A DNA stretch of 6,784 nucleotides from assembly GCA_047625765.1 (NCBI GenBank), contig JBLHRE010000102.1, positions 1 through 6,784 of the forward strand, read 5' to 3'. Both the position numbers and the translations under genes were made by a program. Source of the stretch: JBLHRE01 sp047625765 (GTDB lineage: Bacteria > Bacteroidota > Bacteroidia > Flavobacteriales > JBLHRE01). Below the pieces are notes generated by a model. The model was not told where the DNA came from and searched no databases. It saw nothing but the letters and a program-made list of their open reading frames with translations. Position 1 is the first letter of the stretch. Each line of letters starts with the position of its first letter. Below, piece by piece: positions 1-5,925 of this stretch.

Positions 1-1113
1 TAGTACTTCTACTCCATTTTGATAAATACTATACGTATTGTTATTACTGATGCTACCTGTGGAACCTGCAGGATGCTTTTCCCCATTATGTGTACCAACC
101 ATAGTTAAAACACCTGCTGCGGTACCCACATCTCCAGTGACTGTAGAAGTTGCAACATCGGAGACCGCCCCAGCAGAACTCCACATGGCAAATGTAGAAA
201 GAAATCCCAAATTAACAGGCGCAATACCTGTTGGAACTGTGATAACAACGTCCGCTCCAAGTGATACCGCTCCTAACTTTGTAAGCAACCTTCCCTCAAG
301 GTCCGAATTAGCTCCTAATGAAACAGCTCCAGCGGCAGTTCCACCACCGAGCATAGTTCCTTTCATTATGGTACCAGCAGCAGTTGACATAGAGGTATTA
401 GATACCCAGAATATATTTTCGGCTTTTGCACTTCCAGTCAAGGTTACCACTGTACCAGCACCAGTAGTAAATGCTCCAGTACCCCTAATAATAAACACTG
501 AATTTGGGTCTCCAGCGCCATTCAATGTTAGCGTTCCAGCAATAGAGGGAGCCCCAGCTACGTCATAGACACCGGGTAGTAAAATTTCACCGCTTCCAAA
601 TGTTAAAATATGAGGTATACCTGCGGGGTAAGCCATTAATTCATCATATAAATTTGATGCTTCAGTAACACCTTTCTCGGAGCTAAATACTTCACTATCA
701 GCTAACTGAGCGTTAAATAGAGTTAAGTATGTACCAGAAGCAGGTGATAATGTCATTCCTGGTATTAATAAACTAGTAGTGGATGTAGTGCTAATAGTGT
801 CGCCCTCAGTTATAGATTGAATCATAGATGCTGGTGCTTTCATTCCTATCCAATTGGGCACAGCGGGAGTTCCAATATTTAATTGACCATCACCTAAAGT
901 ATGGTTGTAAATCATTAAACCTGTTGCGGGAAGTACAATATTGTTTCTTTGCACCGTAGATAATCGAGGCATTAAAAGTCCTTGGCTCTCTGAGAAAATA
1001 TCCAATGCAGAAGAAGAATCTGGATTTATTGTACCAATACCAACTTGGCCATAAGCAATTCCTGAAAGAAATAAAATAAACGACAGTGATAAACGAATTA
1101 AAATATGGCTCAT
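1..1113 (-). CDS. Secreted ice-binding-like (DUF3494) protein, 3' end cut by window edge
   Basis: The ATG is at 1113 and the frame stays open for 371 codons to the left edge, so the C-terminus is missing. Residues 1-22 form a signal peptide (hydrophobic core LSLSFILFLSG, likely cleavage after AYG, before Q23). Next comes VGIGTINPDSSSALDI and GLLMPRLSTVQRNNI (about 24-58), the N-terminal segment common on Bacteroidota surface and fibre proteins. Residues 172-291 carry the DUF3494 ice-binding signature: LLPGVYD (178-184), AGTLTLNGAGDPNSVFI (192-208), ENIFWV (232-237) and LEGRLLTKLGAVSL. A second DUF3494-like stretch, FAMWSSAGAVSDVATSTVTG, begins at 309; in the usual family order it would come first. 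Residues 105-135 and 360-371 (TYSIYQNGVEV) look like strands of a separate head domain. Family members bind ice or act as surface adhesins; the actual ligand here is unknown. No Shine-Dalgarno precedes the start, as usual in this phylum. Domain assignment is firm; ice binding is inferred. Confidence 0.85.
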   Translation of the reverse strand, partial: MSHILIRLSLSFILFLSGIAYGQVGIGTINPDSSSALDIFSESQGLLMPRLSTVQRNNIVLPATGLMIYNHTLGDGQLNIGTPAVPNWIGMKAPASMIQSITEGDTISTTSTTSLLIPGMTLSPASGTYLTLFNAQLADSEVFSSEKGVTEASNLYDELMAYPAGIPHILTFGSGEILLPGVYDVAGAPSIAGTLTLNGAGDPNSVFIIRGTGAFTTGAGTVVTLTGSAKAENIFWVSNTSMSTAAGTIMKGTMLGGGTAAGAVSLGANSDLEGRLLTKLGAVSLGADVVITVPTGIAPVNLGFLSTFAMWSSAGAVSDVATSTVTGDVGTAAGVLTMVGTHNGEKHPAGSTGSISNNNTYSIYQNGVEVL

Positions 1114-1227
1114 GTCTTTATGTTTTTATATTAACATTTCTAATGAGAAATAAATTCCTTAGGCTAAGTAAATATAGGCTTTTTATGATTTAAGCATATT
1201 TTTAGTTGCTATTTTGGCTCAAATTAA

Positions 1228-1406
1228 TTCGAGGAATTGACAAAAACGGCAAGCGCATATAAGAATTTATATGAACAAAAATATGATACCTTCCTAATCC
1301 AAGGGATTAGGAAGAGGCCCTTCTTGATGAGTTGGATGATGTTACAGCAAATCATTTGCGTTTGGTAACGGAATTTTCAAAGGCTTTAGCAATAGAAGTG
1401 ATGTGA
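1228..1406 (+). pseudogene. Probable remnant of a plus-strand gene, broken by a frameshift
   Basis: Two overlapping open stretches look protein-like but lie in different frames. The first, from 1228 to about 1314, reads FEELTKTASAYKNLYEQKYD and continues FLIQGIRK. It is preceded by an in-frame TAA at 1225 and has no start codon. The second, from 1311 to the TGA at 1404-1406, reads EEALLDELDDVTANHLRLV then TEFSKALAIEVM. It is charged and helix-like, with an in-frame TAG at 1308 just before it. Joined by a one-base shift near 1310 they would give about 58 residues of one C-terminal domain. I do not recognise the family. The frame change coincides with a perfect inverted repeat at 1290-1314. The remnant converges on atpC and would share its terminator. 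The alternative is chance openness in non-coding DNA, which cannot be excluded at this length. Confidence 0.35.
1290..1314. repeat. Perfect inverted repeat, 11-bp arms, 3-nt loop
   Basis: CTTCCTAATCC at 1290-1300 is the exact reverse complement of GGATTAGGAAG at 1304-1314, separated by AAG. There is no T-run after it on either strand, so it is not a typical intrinsic terminator. It could be a protein-binding palindrome, an RNA hairpin, or a scar: it lies exactly where the presumed remnant at 1228-1406 changes reading frame. Function unknown. Confidence 0.6.
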
Positions 1407-1410
1407 TAAT

Positions 1411-1446
1411 AAAAAAGGCGAATCTTAAGAATAAGATTCGCCTTTT
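1411..1446 (-). terminator. Intrinsic terminator of the atpD-atpC unit
   Basis: A perfect 15-bp stem (1413-1427 with 1432-1446; core GGCGAATCTTA / TAAGATTCGCC) with a 4-nt loop begins 20 bases after the atpC stop. On the minus strand it runs into a row of six T. The stem ends in A/T runs on both sides, so it may also stop plus-strand transcripts coming from the 1228-1406 region. Confidence 0.9.
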
Positions 1447-1466
1447 AAAAATTGTGTATGCTAGTA

Positions 1467-1703
1467 TTAATCAGCTAGTACAACGATTTTGTTGTCTTGC
1501 ATTTCAATAACACCACCAGTAATAGCAAAGTTTTCTGTTTCCTTCGCAGCATTAATTACACGAACATCACCTGCCACCAATGTAGATACTATAGGTGCGT
1601 GATTGTTCAATACCTCAAAAGATCCATCTGCGCCAGGCAATTTTACCGAGCTAACTTCTCCTTTGAAAATTTCTTTATCTGGTGATATAATTTCTAATAG
1701 CAT
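1467..1703 (-). CDS. atpC: ATP synthase F1 subunit epsilon
   Basis: This 78-residue protein is the epsilon subunit of the F1 rotor stalk, which links the gamma subunit to the membrane c-ring and couples proton flow to ATP synthesis. It shows the epsilon beta-sandwich pattern: MLLEIISPDKEIFKGEV at the start, VKLPGADGSFEVLNNHAPIV around 20-40, and GGVIEMQDNKIVVLAD at the end. It stops after the sandwich and lacks the C-terminal helical hairpin that inhibits ATP hydrolysis in E. coli-type epsilon subunits. This short form is usual in Bacteroidota, so I do not read it as a truncation. The gene lies 52 bases after atpD on the same strand, with a hairpin between them and no separate promoter that I can see, so it is probably co-transcribed with atpD. 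The start at 1703 gives the expected N-terminus. Confidence 0.95.
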   Translation of the reverse strand: MLLEIISPDKEIFKGEVSSVKLPGADGSFEVLNNHAPIVSTLVAGDVRVINAAKETENFAITGGVIEMQDNKIVVLAD

Positions 1704-1717
1704 ATTGAAAGTATAAG

Positions 1718-1741
1718 AAGAAGGAGTCGAAACTCCTTCTT
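1718..1741 (-). promoter_or_regulatory. Intercistronic hairpin between atpD and atpC
   Basis: AAGAAGGAGT (1718-1727) pairs perfectly over 10 bp with ACTCCTTCTT (1732-1741). In the mRNA the loop reads UUCG. Only two U follow the stem, so termination should be partial at most. The 3' edge of the stem is 14 bases before the atpC start. It could protect the atpD mRNA end, act as a processing site, or reduce atpC output to match the 3:1 beta:epsilon stoichiometry of F1. The structure is seen directly; these roles are inferred. The GGAG in the stem is too far from the start codon, and in a phylum that makes little use of Shine-Dalgarno pairing, to be taken as a ribosome binding site. Confidence 0.7.
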
Positions 1742-1755
1742 TTGATCTTTATAAA

Positions 1756-3258
1756 TTAAGCTTCTGCCAACATTTTCGCTCCTTTCTCGATAGCTTCTTC
1801 AATAGAACCTACTAAGTTGAAAGCTGCTTCTGGATACTGGTCAACTTTACCATCCATAATCATGTTGAAACCTTTGATAGTAGAAGGAAGATCTACCAAT
1901 ACTCCTTTCAATCCTGTAAACTGCTCAGCTACATGGAATGGTTGAGAAAGGAAACGTTGCACACGTCTTGCGCGGTGAACAACCAATTTATCTTCTTCAG
2001 ACAATTCGTCCATACCAAGGATGGCGATAATATCTTGAAGCTCTTTGTAGCGTTGAAGAATCTCTTTTACGTTTTGTGCACAATCGTAATGCTCATTACC
2101 CAAAATCTGTGGAGAAAGGATACGAGAAGTAGAATCCAAAGGATCTACTGCAGGATAAATTCCAAGCTCAGCAATTTTACGAGACAATACTGTTGTTGCA
2201 TCTAAGTGAGAGAACGTTGTTGCAGGAGCAGGATCCGTCAAGTCATCTGCAGGTACATAAACCGCCTGTACAGAAGTAATAGATCCACTCTTTGTAGAAG
2301 TAATACGCTCTTGCATCGCACCCATCTCTGTTGCCAAAGTTGGTTGGTAACCTACTGCAGAAGGCATACGACCTAACAATGCAGATACCTCAGAACCCGC
2401 TTGTGTAAAACGGAAGATATTATCGATAAAGAATAATACATCACGTCCTTGTCCTTCGCCTTCACCATCACGGAAGTACTCTGCCATTGTCAAACCAGAC
2501 AATGCTACACGAGCACGTGCTCCAGGAGGCTCATTCATTTGACCGAATACTAAAGTAGCTTGAGATGTAATCAATTCTTTGGTATCAACCTTAGAAAGAT
2601 CCCATCCACCTTCTTCCATAGAATCAGCGAATTCTTGGCCATATTTAATAACGCCAGATTCAATCATCTCACGTAGTAAGTCATTTCCTTCACGAGTACG
2701 TTCACCAACACCAGCAAATACAGAAAGACCTTCGTGTCCTTTTGCAATGTTGTTAATCAACTCCATAATCAGTACAGTTTTACCTACACCGGCACCACCA
2801 AACAAACCAATTTTACCCCCTTTTGCATAAGGCTCAATCAAGTCGATTACTTTAATACCTGTTAAAAGTACTTCAGTAGCAGTAGAAAGATCTTCGAATC
2901 TTGGAGCGTCACGGTGAATAGCGTAACCGCCTTCTTTTGAAACTGCACCGATACCATCGATAGCATCACCAACAACGTTAAACAAACGTCCTTTGATTTT
3001 TTCACCAACTGGCATTAGGATCGGAGATCCTGTTGCAACTACCTCAGAACCACGTGTCAAACCATCTGTCGAGTCCATTGCAATAGCACGAACGGTGTTT
3101 TCACCAATGTGCTGTTGACACTCAAGAATAACTTTAAGACCGTTGTTGTCTACTTCAAGTGAATCGTAGATTTTTGGCAACTCAGCGTCAGCATTATCAA
3201 ATATAACGTCAACTACTGGTCCAATAACCTGTGCTACCTTTCCGATGTTCTTAGACAT
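1756..3258 (-). CDS. atpD: ATP synthase F1 subunit beta, catalytic
   Basis: This 500-residue protein is the catalytic beta subunit of the F1Fo ATP synthase, which makes ATP from ADP and phosphate on the cytoplasmic face of the inner membrane. The N-terminal beta-barrel opens with GKVAQVIGPVVDVIF. The P-loop GGAGVGKT is at 154-161, GERTREGND (with the catalytic Glu) at about 185-193, and Walker B DVLFFIDN at 273-280. The alpha/beta signature PAVDPLDSTS is at 369-378 and the torque-transmitting DELSEED loop at 417-423. All key residues are present. An additional segment, about residues 207-226 (EFADSMEEGGWDLSKVD), precedes the conserved GQMNEPPGAR; it is absent from the E. coli protein and typical of Bacteroidota. 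A good promoter lies just upstream and atpC follows, so the pair forms its own transcription unit. The genes for alpha, gamma, delta and the Fo subunits are not in this window. Confidence 0.99.
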   Translation of the reverse strand: MSKNIGKVAQVIGPVVDVIFDNADAELPKIYDSLEVDNNGLKVILECQQHIGENTVRAIAMDSTDGLTRGSEVVATGSPILMPVGEKIKGRLFNVVGDAIDGIGAVSKEGGYAIHRDAPRFEDLSTATEVLLTGIKVIDLIEPYAKGGKIGLFGGAGVGKTVLIMELINNIAKGHEGLSVFAGVGERTREGNDLLREMIESGVIKYGQEFADSMEEGGWDLSKVDTKELITSQATLVFGQMNEPPGARARVALSGLTMAEYFRDGEGEGQGRDVLFFIDNIFRFTQAGSEVSALLGRMPSAVGYQPTLATEMGAMQERITSTKSGSITSVQAVYVPADDLTDPAPATTFSHLDATTVLSRKIAELGIYPAVDPLDSTSRILSPQILGNEHYDCAQNVKEILQRYKELQDIIAILGMDELSEEDKLVVHRARRVQRFLSQPFHVAEQFTGLKGVLVDLPSTIKGFNMIMDGKVDQYPEAAFNLVGSIEEAIEKGAKMLAEA

Positions 3259-3311
3259 TTTCTACTCTTTATAATTAATTATTGCAGGATATTCCGCTCT
3301 CAATTTGGCTG

Positions 3312-3343
3312 CAAAAATACATTTATTCTATTAAAATTTGCAA
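3312..3343 (-). promoter_or_regulatory. Bacteroidota-type promoter of atpD-atpC
   Basis: On the minus strand TATTTTTG (3319 to 3312) matches the -7 consensus TAnnTTTG perfectly. A TTG (3343 to 3341) lies 21 bases upstream, within the spacing usual for this promoter class. Transcription would start near 3305, giving a leader of about 45 bases before the ATG at 3258. Confidence 0.65.
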
Positions 3344-3369
3344 GAAGATTTAAGGGAATTTTTTTGAAT

Positions 3370-3395
3370 AAAAAAGGAGGCGATCGGCCTCCTTT
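3370..3395 (-). terminator. Intrinsic terminator of the 3426-4064 gene
   Basis: AAAGGAGGC (3373-3381) pairs with GCCTCCTTT (3387-3395) over 9 GC-rich bp around a 5-nt loop. On the minus strand it is followed by six T. It begins 30 bases after the TAA of the barrel-protein gene and separates that gene from the atpD promoter. Confidence 0.85.
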
Positions 3396-3425
3396 AAAAT
3401 CGGGTAATTGCTTGGTGTTTAGGTT

Positions 3426-4064
3426 TTACCAAATTCTATTTAAGAAGTTTGTAATACTTTGTTTGCCTTTGATTTTTATATCATATCGAATACCTGTGCC
3501 TACAACTAGTGCCAAAGTATTTGATTGAAGTGTATTGTTTGACAAAAGTAATTGTCCGCCAATGTCAAAATAATACTTGAAGTTATCATAGACTTGAATG
3601 TCTACACCTATATCCATAGAAAGCTGTTGGCAATCGATATCCCAATCTTCAAAATTGGAGTCATCGTTTAAGTTGAAAACGTATACATGTTCGTTGTTCC
3701 AGAACCCGTATCCCGCACTATATCTAAAATCTAAATTTTGCAATTTATGTTTCTTGCCCAATTTAAAATGATGGGTTGTACCCGATGTTAGTACCGAGTA
3801 GATGTCTCTATCATTGCGTATCGTTTTGCTTCCTACATATTCATACCTATTATAGTAATTGCAATATTCGATAAAGACAGATTTATAGCTTAATGAGATA
3901 CCTAATACTTGGGTAATGTTGTTGGAATAGTTGCTGATACTCGTCCCTTCGTTATCGTCAGGAGTAATAGAGATGCCACCCAGATAAGGGGAGATGGTGA
4001 TTTGTGCTTTAGCGGATCCTATGCAAAGCATCACTAGAAGGCTTAATAATATCCCTTTTTTCAT
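3426..4064 (-). CDS. Exported protein, probable outer-membrane beta-barrel, function unknown
   Basis: The product has 212 residues. Residues 1-20 form a signal peptide (two Lys, hydrophobic core ILLSLLVMLCIG, cleavage after AKA before Q21). Cys14 is not in a lipobox, so a lipoprotein is unlikely. The mature part has many short alternating strands rich in Tyr and Phe, such as QITISPYLGGISITP, VFIEYCNYYNRYEY, FRYSAGYGF and YYFDIGGQLLLS, separated by polar turns. This fits a small outer-membrane barrel of the porin-like type often seen in Bacteroidota. The sequence ends in FLNRIW and does not finish on the classic barrel-closing strand, leaving some doubt. I do not recognise a specific family. 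It has its own promoter and terminator, so it appears monocistronic; the neighbouring protease is a separate unit and any functional link is speculative. Confidence 0.75.
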   Translation of the reverse strand: MKKGILLSLLVMLCIGSAKAQITISPYLGGISITPDDNEGTSISNYSNNITQVLGISLSYKSVFIEYCNYYNRYEYVGSKTIRNDRDIYSVLTSGTTHHFKLGKKHKLQNLDFRYSAGYGFWNNEHVYVFNLNDDSNFEDWDIDCQQLSMDIGVDIQVYDNFKYYFDIGGQLLLSNNTLQSNTLALVVGTGIRYDIKIKGKQSITNFLNRIW

Positions 4065-4092
4065 AAGTGGTTTTGGTTTATCAATTAGGGTG

Positions 4093-4123
4093 CAAGAATA
4101 TAGAAGAGGTAGCTATTGTGCAA
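4093..4123 (-). promoter_or_regulatory. Likely promoter of the barrel-protein gene
   Basis: On the minus strand TATTCTTG (4100 to 4093) matches TAnnTTTG at all but one position. A TTG (4123 to 4121) lies 20 bases upstream. The predicted start of transcription is near 4086, giving a leader of about 22 bases. It lies downstream of the protease terminator, which supports independent expression. Confidence 0.5.
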
Positions 4124-4142
4124 TGCTGAATTTTGGGGCAAT

Positions 4143-4173
4143 AAAAAAGCAGCTTCAATTTGAAGCAGCTTTT
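4143..4173 (-). terminator. Intrinsic terminator of the S8 protease gene
   Basis: AAAAGCAGCTTCA (4145-4157) pairs with TGAAGCAGCTTTT (4161-4173) at 12 of 13 positions, with one mismatch at 4151/4167, around a 3-nt loop. Six T follow on the minus strand. It starts 25 bases beyond the protease stop codon. Confidence 0.85.
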
Positions 4174-4198
4174 AAATCTAATAGTGTTTGATTTTTAT

Positions 4199-5410
4199 CT
4201 AGTAGCTAACTGCAATTGGATCTGGAGTTCCATCAGGGTCATTACTTACTGTTCCGTCAGATAATGGAGTGCCACCTCTGTTTAATAAAATACCTGCAAC
4301 ATGAGGAGCTGCCATAGAAGTTCCACTCATAGTGGCGTATCTTCCATTTTTATAGGTCGATTTAACGCTAACACCTGGAGCACAAAAATCAACAGGAGGA
4401 TTACTGTAGTTAGAAAATCCAGCCCATCTGTCTGAGCTATTCATTGCAGAAACAGTGTAGATGTTCAATCCGTTTGCTCGTGCTGGCGAATAATTATTGG
4501 CATCGTCTCTTTCGTTTCCTGCAGCAAGAGCGAACATTACTTTTGTAGAAGCGTATATAACAGCAATATCTAATGCATCGAATGCGCCACCAGATAAACT
4601 CATGTTTGCTACATCTCCGGGCATACCATAAAACGCAACATGGTCAACACCTTTAATTACACCTACCATAGATCCAGAACCGTTACTGGCCAATACCTTT
4701 ACAGCAACTACTTCTGCATCGTGTGCTACACCTACAACTCCAATTGTATTGTCTTTAGCTGCAATTGTTCCTGCAACATGAGAGCCATGACCGTGGTCAT
4801 CGTTACCATTGCCTGTTCCCGTAAGTTCGCCAATCAATCCACCGCCAGTATAAGAGATGCTTAAATCAATATTAACATTTAAGTCTGGATGATCTAAATC
4901 TACTCCTGTGTCAATTACAAAAACACGTTTACCCGTTCCGTCCGCTTTACCAACTCTGTTAATACCGTAAGGTGTTTCTTGTGCCGATTTTTTATTCATT
5001 TCTGTTCTACCGTTGTCAGAAATATGAACGGTAAGATTTTGCTCTATGGAAATAACTGCGGGTAAATTTGCTAGTATAGCCTTCTCTGTGTCTGATAGAG
5101 TCGCAGCAAAACCAATAATCGCGGTATTGTAAACGTATCCAACTTCAACCTCAGTTAAGTCTGCTAAGTTTAGCATTGATTCAACGTGATCTTTAACCAC
5201 AAGGTCTCTTTGGTTATAGTCTGAAATTCCAGCAAGCAAAACGTCTATAGCATTTCGTGCAATACGAATTACATATTGGTTTTCTATTGGCGAGGATACG
5301 GCCGTATTGTATACAGCCTCTTGCAATTTGTTTATCTGAGCTTCTTTTTGACAAGAGATGGCGCTAATGACCACTATGGCAGCGATAAGGCTAGGTTTGA
5401 TGTTTTTCAT
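4199..5410 (-). CDS. Subtilisin-like (peptidase S8) serine protease, predicted lipoprotein
   Basis: This 403-residue secreted endopeptidase starts with a lipoprotein signal peptide: hydrophobic core LIAAIVVISAIS, then lipobox Cys20. The mature enzyme is therefore probably anchored to the cell envelope. Residues about 45-130 look like an inhibitor I9-type propeptide (QYVIRI near its start, ISIEQNLTVH at its end), which folds the catalytic domain and is then removed. The catalytic triad is complete: Asp167 in VFVIDTGVDLDHPDL, His208 in DDHGHGSHVAGT and Ser365 in SGTSMAAPHVAG. The oxyanion Asn299 is in LAAGN. The closest general type is the proteinase K/aqualysin group. The protein ends soon after the catalytic Ser helix with the acidic tail DGTVSNDPDGTPDPIA and carries no secretion-system sorting domain. 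A decayed paralogue lies 91 bases upstream on the same strand. Substrate unknown. I see no strong promoter in its leader. Confidence 0.95.
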   Translation of the reverse strand: MKNIKPSLIAAIVVISAISCQKEAQINKLQEAVYNTAVSSPIENQYVIRIARNAIDVLLAGISDYNQRDLVVKDHVESMLNLADLTEVEVGYVYNTAIIGFAATLSDTEKAILANLPAVISIEQNLTVHISDNGRTEMNKKSAQETPYGINRVGKADGTGKRVFVIDTGVDLDHPDLNVNIDLSISYTGGGLIGELTGTGNGNDDHGHGSHVAGTIAAKDNTIGVVGVAHDAEVVAVKVLASNGSGSMVGVIKGVDHVAFYGMPGDVANMSLSGGAFDALDIAVIYASTKVMFALAAGNERDDANNYSPARANGLNIYTVSAMNSSDRWAGFSNYSNPPVDFCAPGVSVKSTYKNGRYATMSGTSMAAPHVAGILLNRGGTPLSDGTVSNDPDGTPDPIAVSY

Positions 5411-5457
5411 TTTATTTAAAATAATAGAAGTATCGAATATAGGTGAAAAGACATTAA

Positions 5458-5480
5458 AAAAAAGAGGACGAAGCTTTTTT
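5458..5480 (-). terminator. Weak possible terminator between protease relic and intact protease
   Basis: On the minus strand AAAAAAG (5480 to 5474) can pair with CTTTTTT (5464 to 5458) around a 9-nt loop, followed by two more T. The stem is almost all A-T, so it is much weaker than the other terminators here. It lies just after the relic's stop codon and could be a decayed terminator of that copy. The rest of 5411-5501 is AT-rich leader of the protease gene with nothing else I can assign. Confidence 0.25.
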
Positions 5481-5501
5481 CTATATGGTATGTCGATTTA
5501 T

Positions 5502-5759
5502 TTATAGTAAGGCAAATGGATCTGGTGTGTTGTCATCATCGCCAATGGCATGGCCGTCTGTAGAAGGAGAGCCTTGATCGATTCACAATATTCCAGCAAC
5601 ACGAGGTGCTGCCATAGAGGTCCCACTCATAGTGGCGTATCTTCCTTTTAAGAATGTTGAGTACACATTTACTCCCGGTGCAGCAAAGTTTATTGGAGGA
5701 TTTCCAAAGTTCGAAAAGGAAACTCTGTTGTCCATTTGGTCGATAAAGTATTCATAACT
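5502..5759 (-). pseudogene. Relic of a second S8 protease gene, C-terminal part only
   Basis: Read on the minus strand this encodes the last quarter of a protease homologous to the intact gene at 4199-5410. FSNFGNPP matches FSNYSNPP, FAAPGV matches FCAPGV, and GRYATMSGTSMAAP is identical, including the catalytic Ser. The acidic tail is kept as NTPDPFALL, ending at a TAA at 5502-5504. An in-frame TGA at 5583-5585 interrupts it just after VAGIL. Homology fades above about 5750 and another in-frame stop lies at 5781-5783. The signal peptide, propeptide, and the regions for the catalytic Asp and His are gone, so no active enzyme can be made. It sits head-to-tail upstream of the intact gene, which points to an old tandem duplication followed by deletion and decay. 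A 23-bp stretch is still identical in DNA between the copies. Confidence 0.9.
5623..5645. repeat. 23-bp exact direct repeat shared with 4323-4345
   Basis: The stretch starting CCACTCATAGTGGCG is identical at 4323-4345 and 5623-5645, exactly 1300 bases apart. It encodes the catalytic-serine region (GRYATMSG) in both the intact protease and the relic. It reflects common descent of the tandem copies and is long enough to support occasional recombination between them. Confidence 0.9.
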
Positions 5760-5875
5760 AATTATTTTTAGGATTCGGGTTCAAGGCAGTACTAAGTTTT
5801 ACCTTCTGCAAAAAGTTAAAACACTTTAACTTGAATTTAACGTTCATTAGCCGTCTTTAATTTTCACCATTTTTT

Positions 5876-5908
5876 TTTGTTGTGGGGGACTAAGGTTTTT
5901 TACTTTTG
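5876..5908 (+). promoter_or_regulatory. Bacteroidota-type promoter of ribF
   Basis: TACTTTTG (5901-5908) matches the -7 consensus TAnnTTTG perfectly. A TTTG (5876-5879) lies 21 bases upstream, and a TTG at 5880-5882 is an 18-base alternative. Transcription should start near 5914, leaving a leader of only about 12 bases, too short for an FMN riboswitch. The rest of 5760-5875 holds only a weak AT-rich inverted repeat (AAGTTAAA / TTTAACTT, 5813-5832). Confidence 0.65.
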
Positions 5909-5925
5909 AAGCATTAATTAGCAGC

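Noticed and set aside
38..568. Plus-strand open frame of 176 codons
   Set aside because: It is antisense to the ice-binding-like gene, whose signal peptide and DUF3494 motifs are clear on the minus strand. The Pro/Ala/Val-rich translation is what Gly/Ala/Thr-rich coding DNA gives in reverse.
1169..1176. TATATTTA as the -7 element of the ice-binding-like gene
   Set aside because: It misses the final G of TAnnTTTG and has no TTG at the right distance upstream, so no promoter is called.
1933..2830. Plus-strand open frames within atpD
   Set aside because: They lie antisense to a fully conserved atpD sequence and show no start context or recognisable motifs.
3994..4191. Plus-strand open frame of 65 codons between the barrel gene and the protease
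   Set aside because: It overlaps the barrel protein's signal peptide in antisense and runs through its promoter and the protease terminator.
4640..4864. Plus-strand open frame inside the protease gene
   Set aside because: It is antisense to the catalytic domain and has a low-complexity Cys/Asn/Tyr-rich translation without family resemblance.
5583..5585. In-frame TGA in the protease relic as a recoded (selenocysteine) codon
   Set aside because: The intact copy has no Cys near that position, no hairpin is evident just downstream in the mRNA, and the N-terminal three quarters are missing, so simple decay explains it.
5813..5832. Inverted repeat AAGTTAAA / TTTAACTT as a terminator or operator
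   Set aside because: It has only 8 A/T-rich pairs, no T-run and no gene ending beside it. Such repeats are expected by chance in AT-rich DNA.
5760..5925. FMN riboswitch upstream of ribF
   Set aside because: No conserved RFN-element segments are visible, and the consensus promoter leaves a leader of only about 12 bases.
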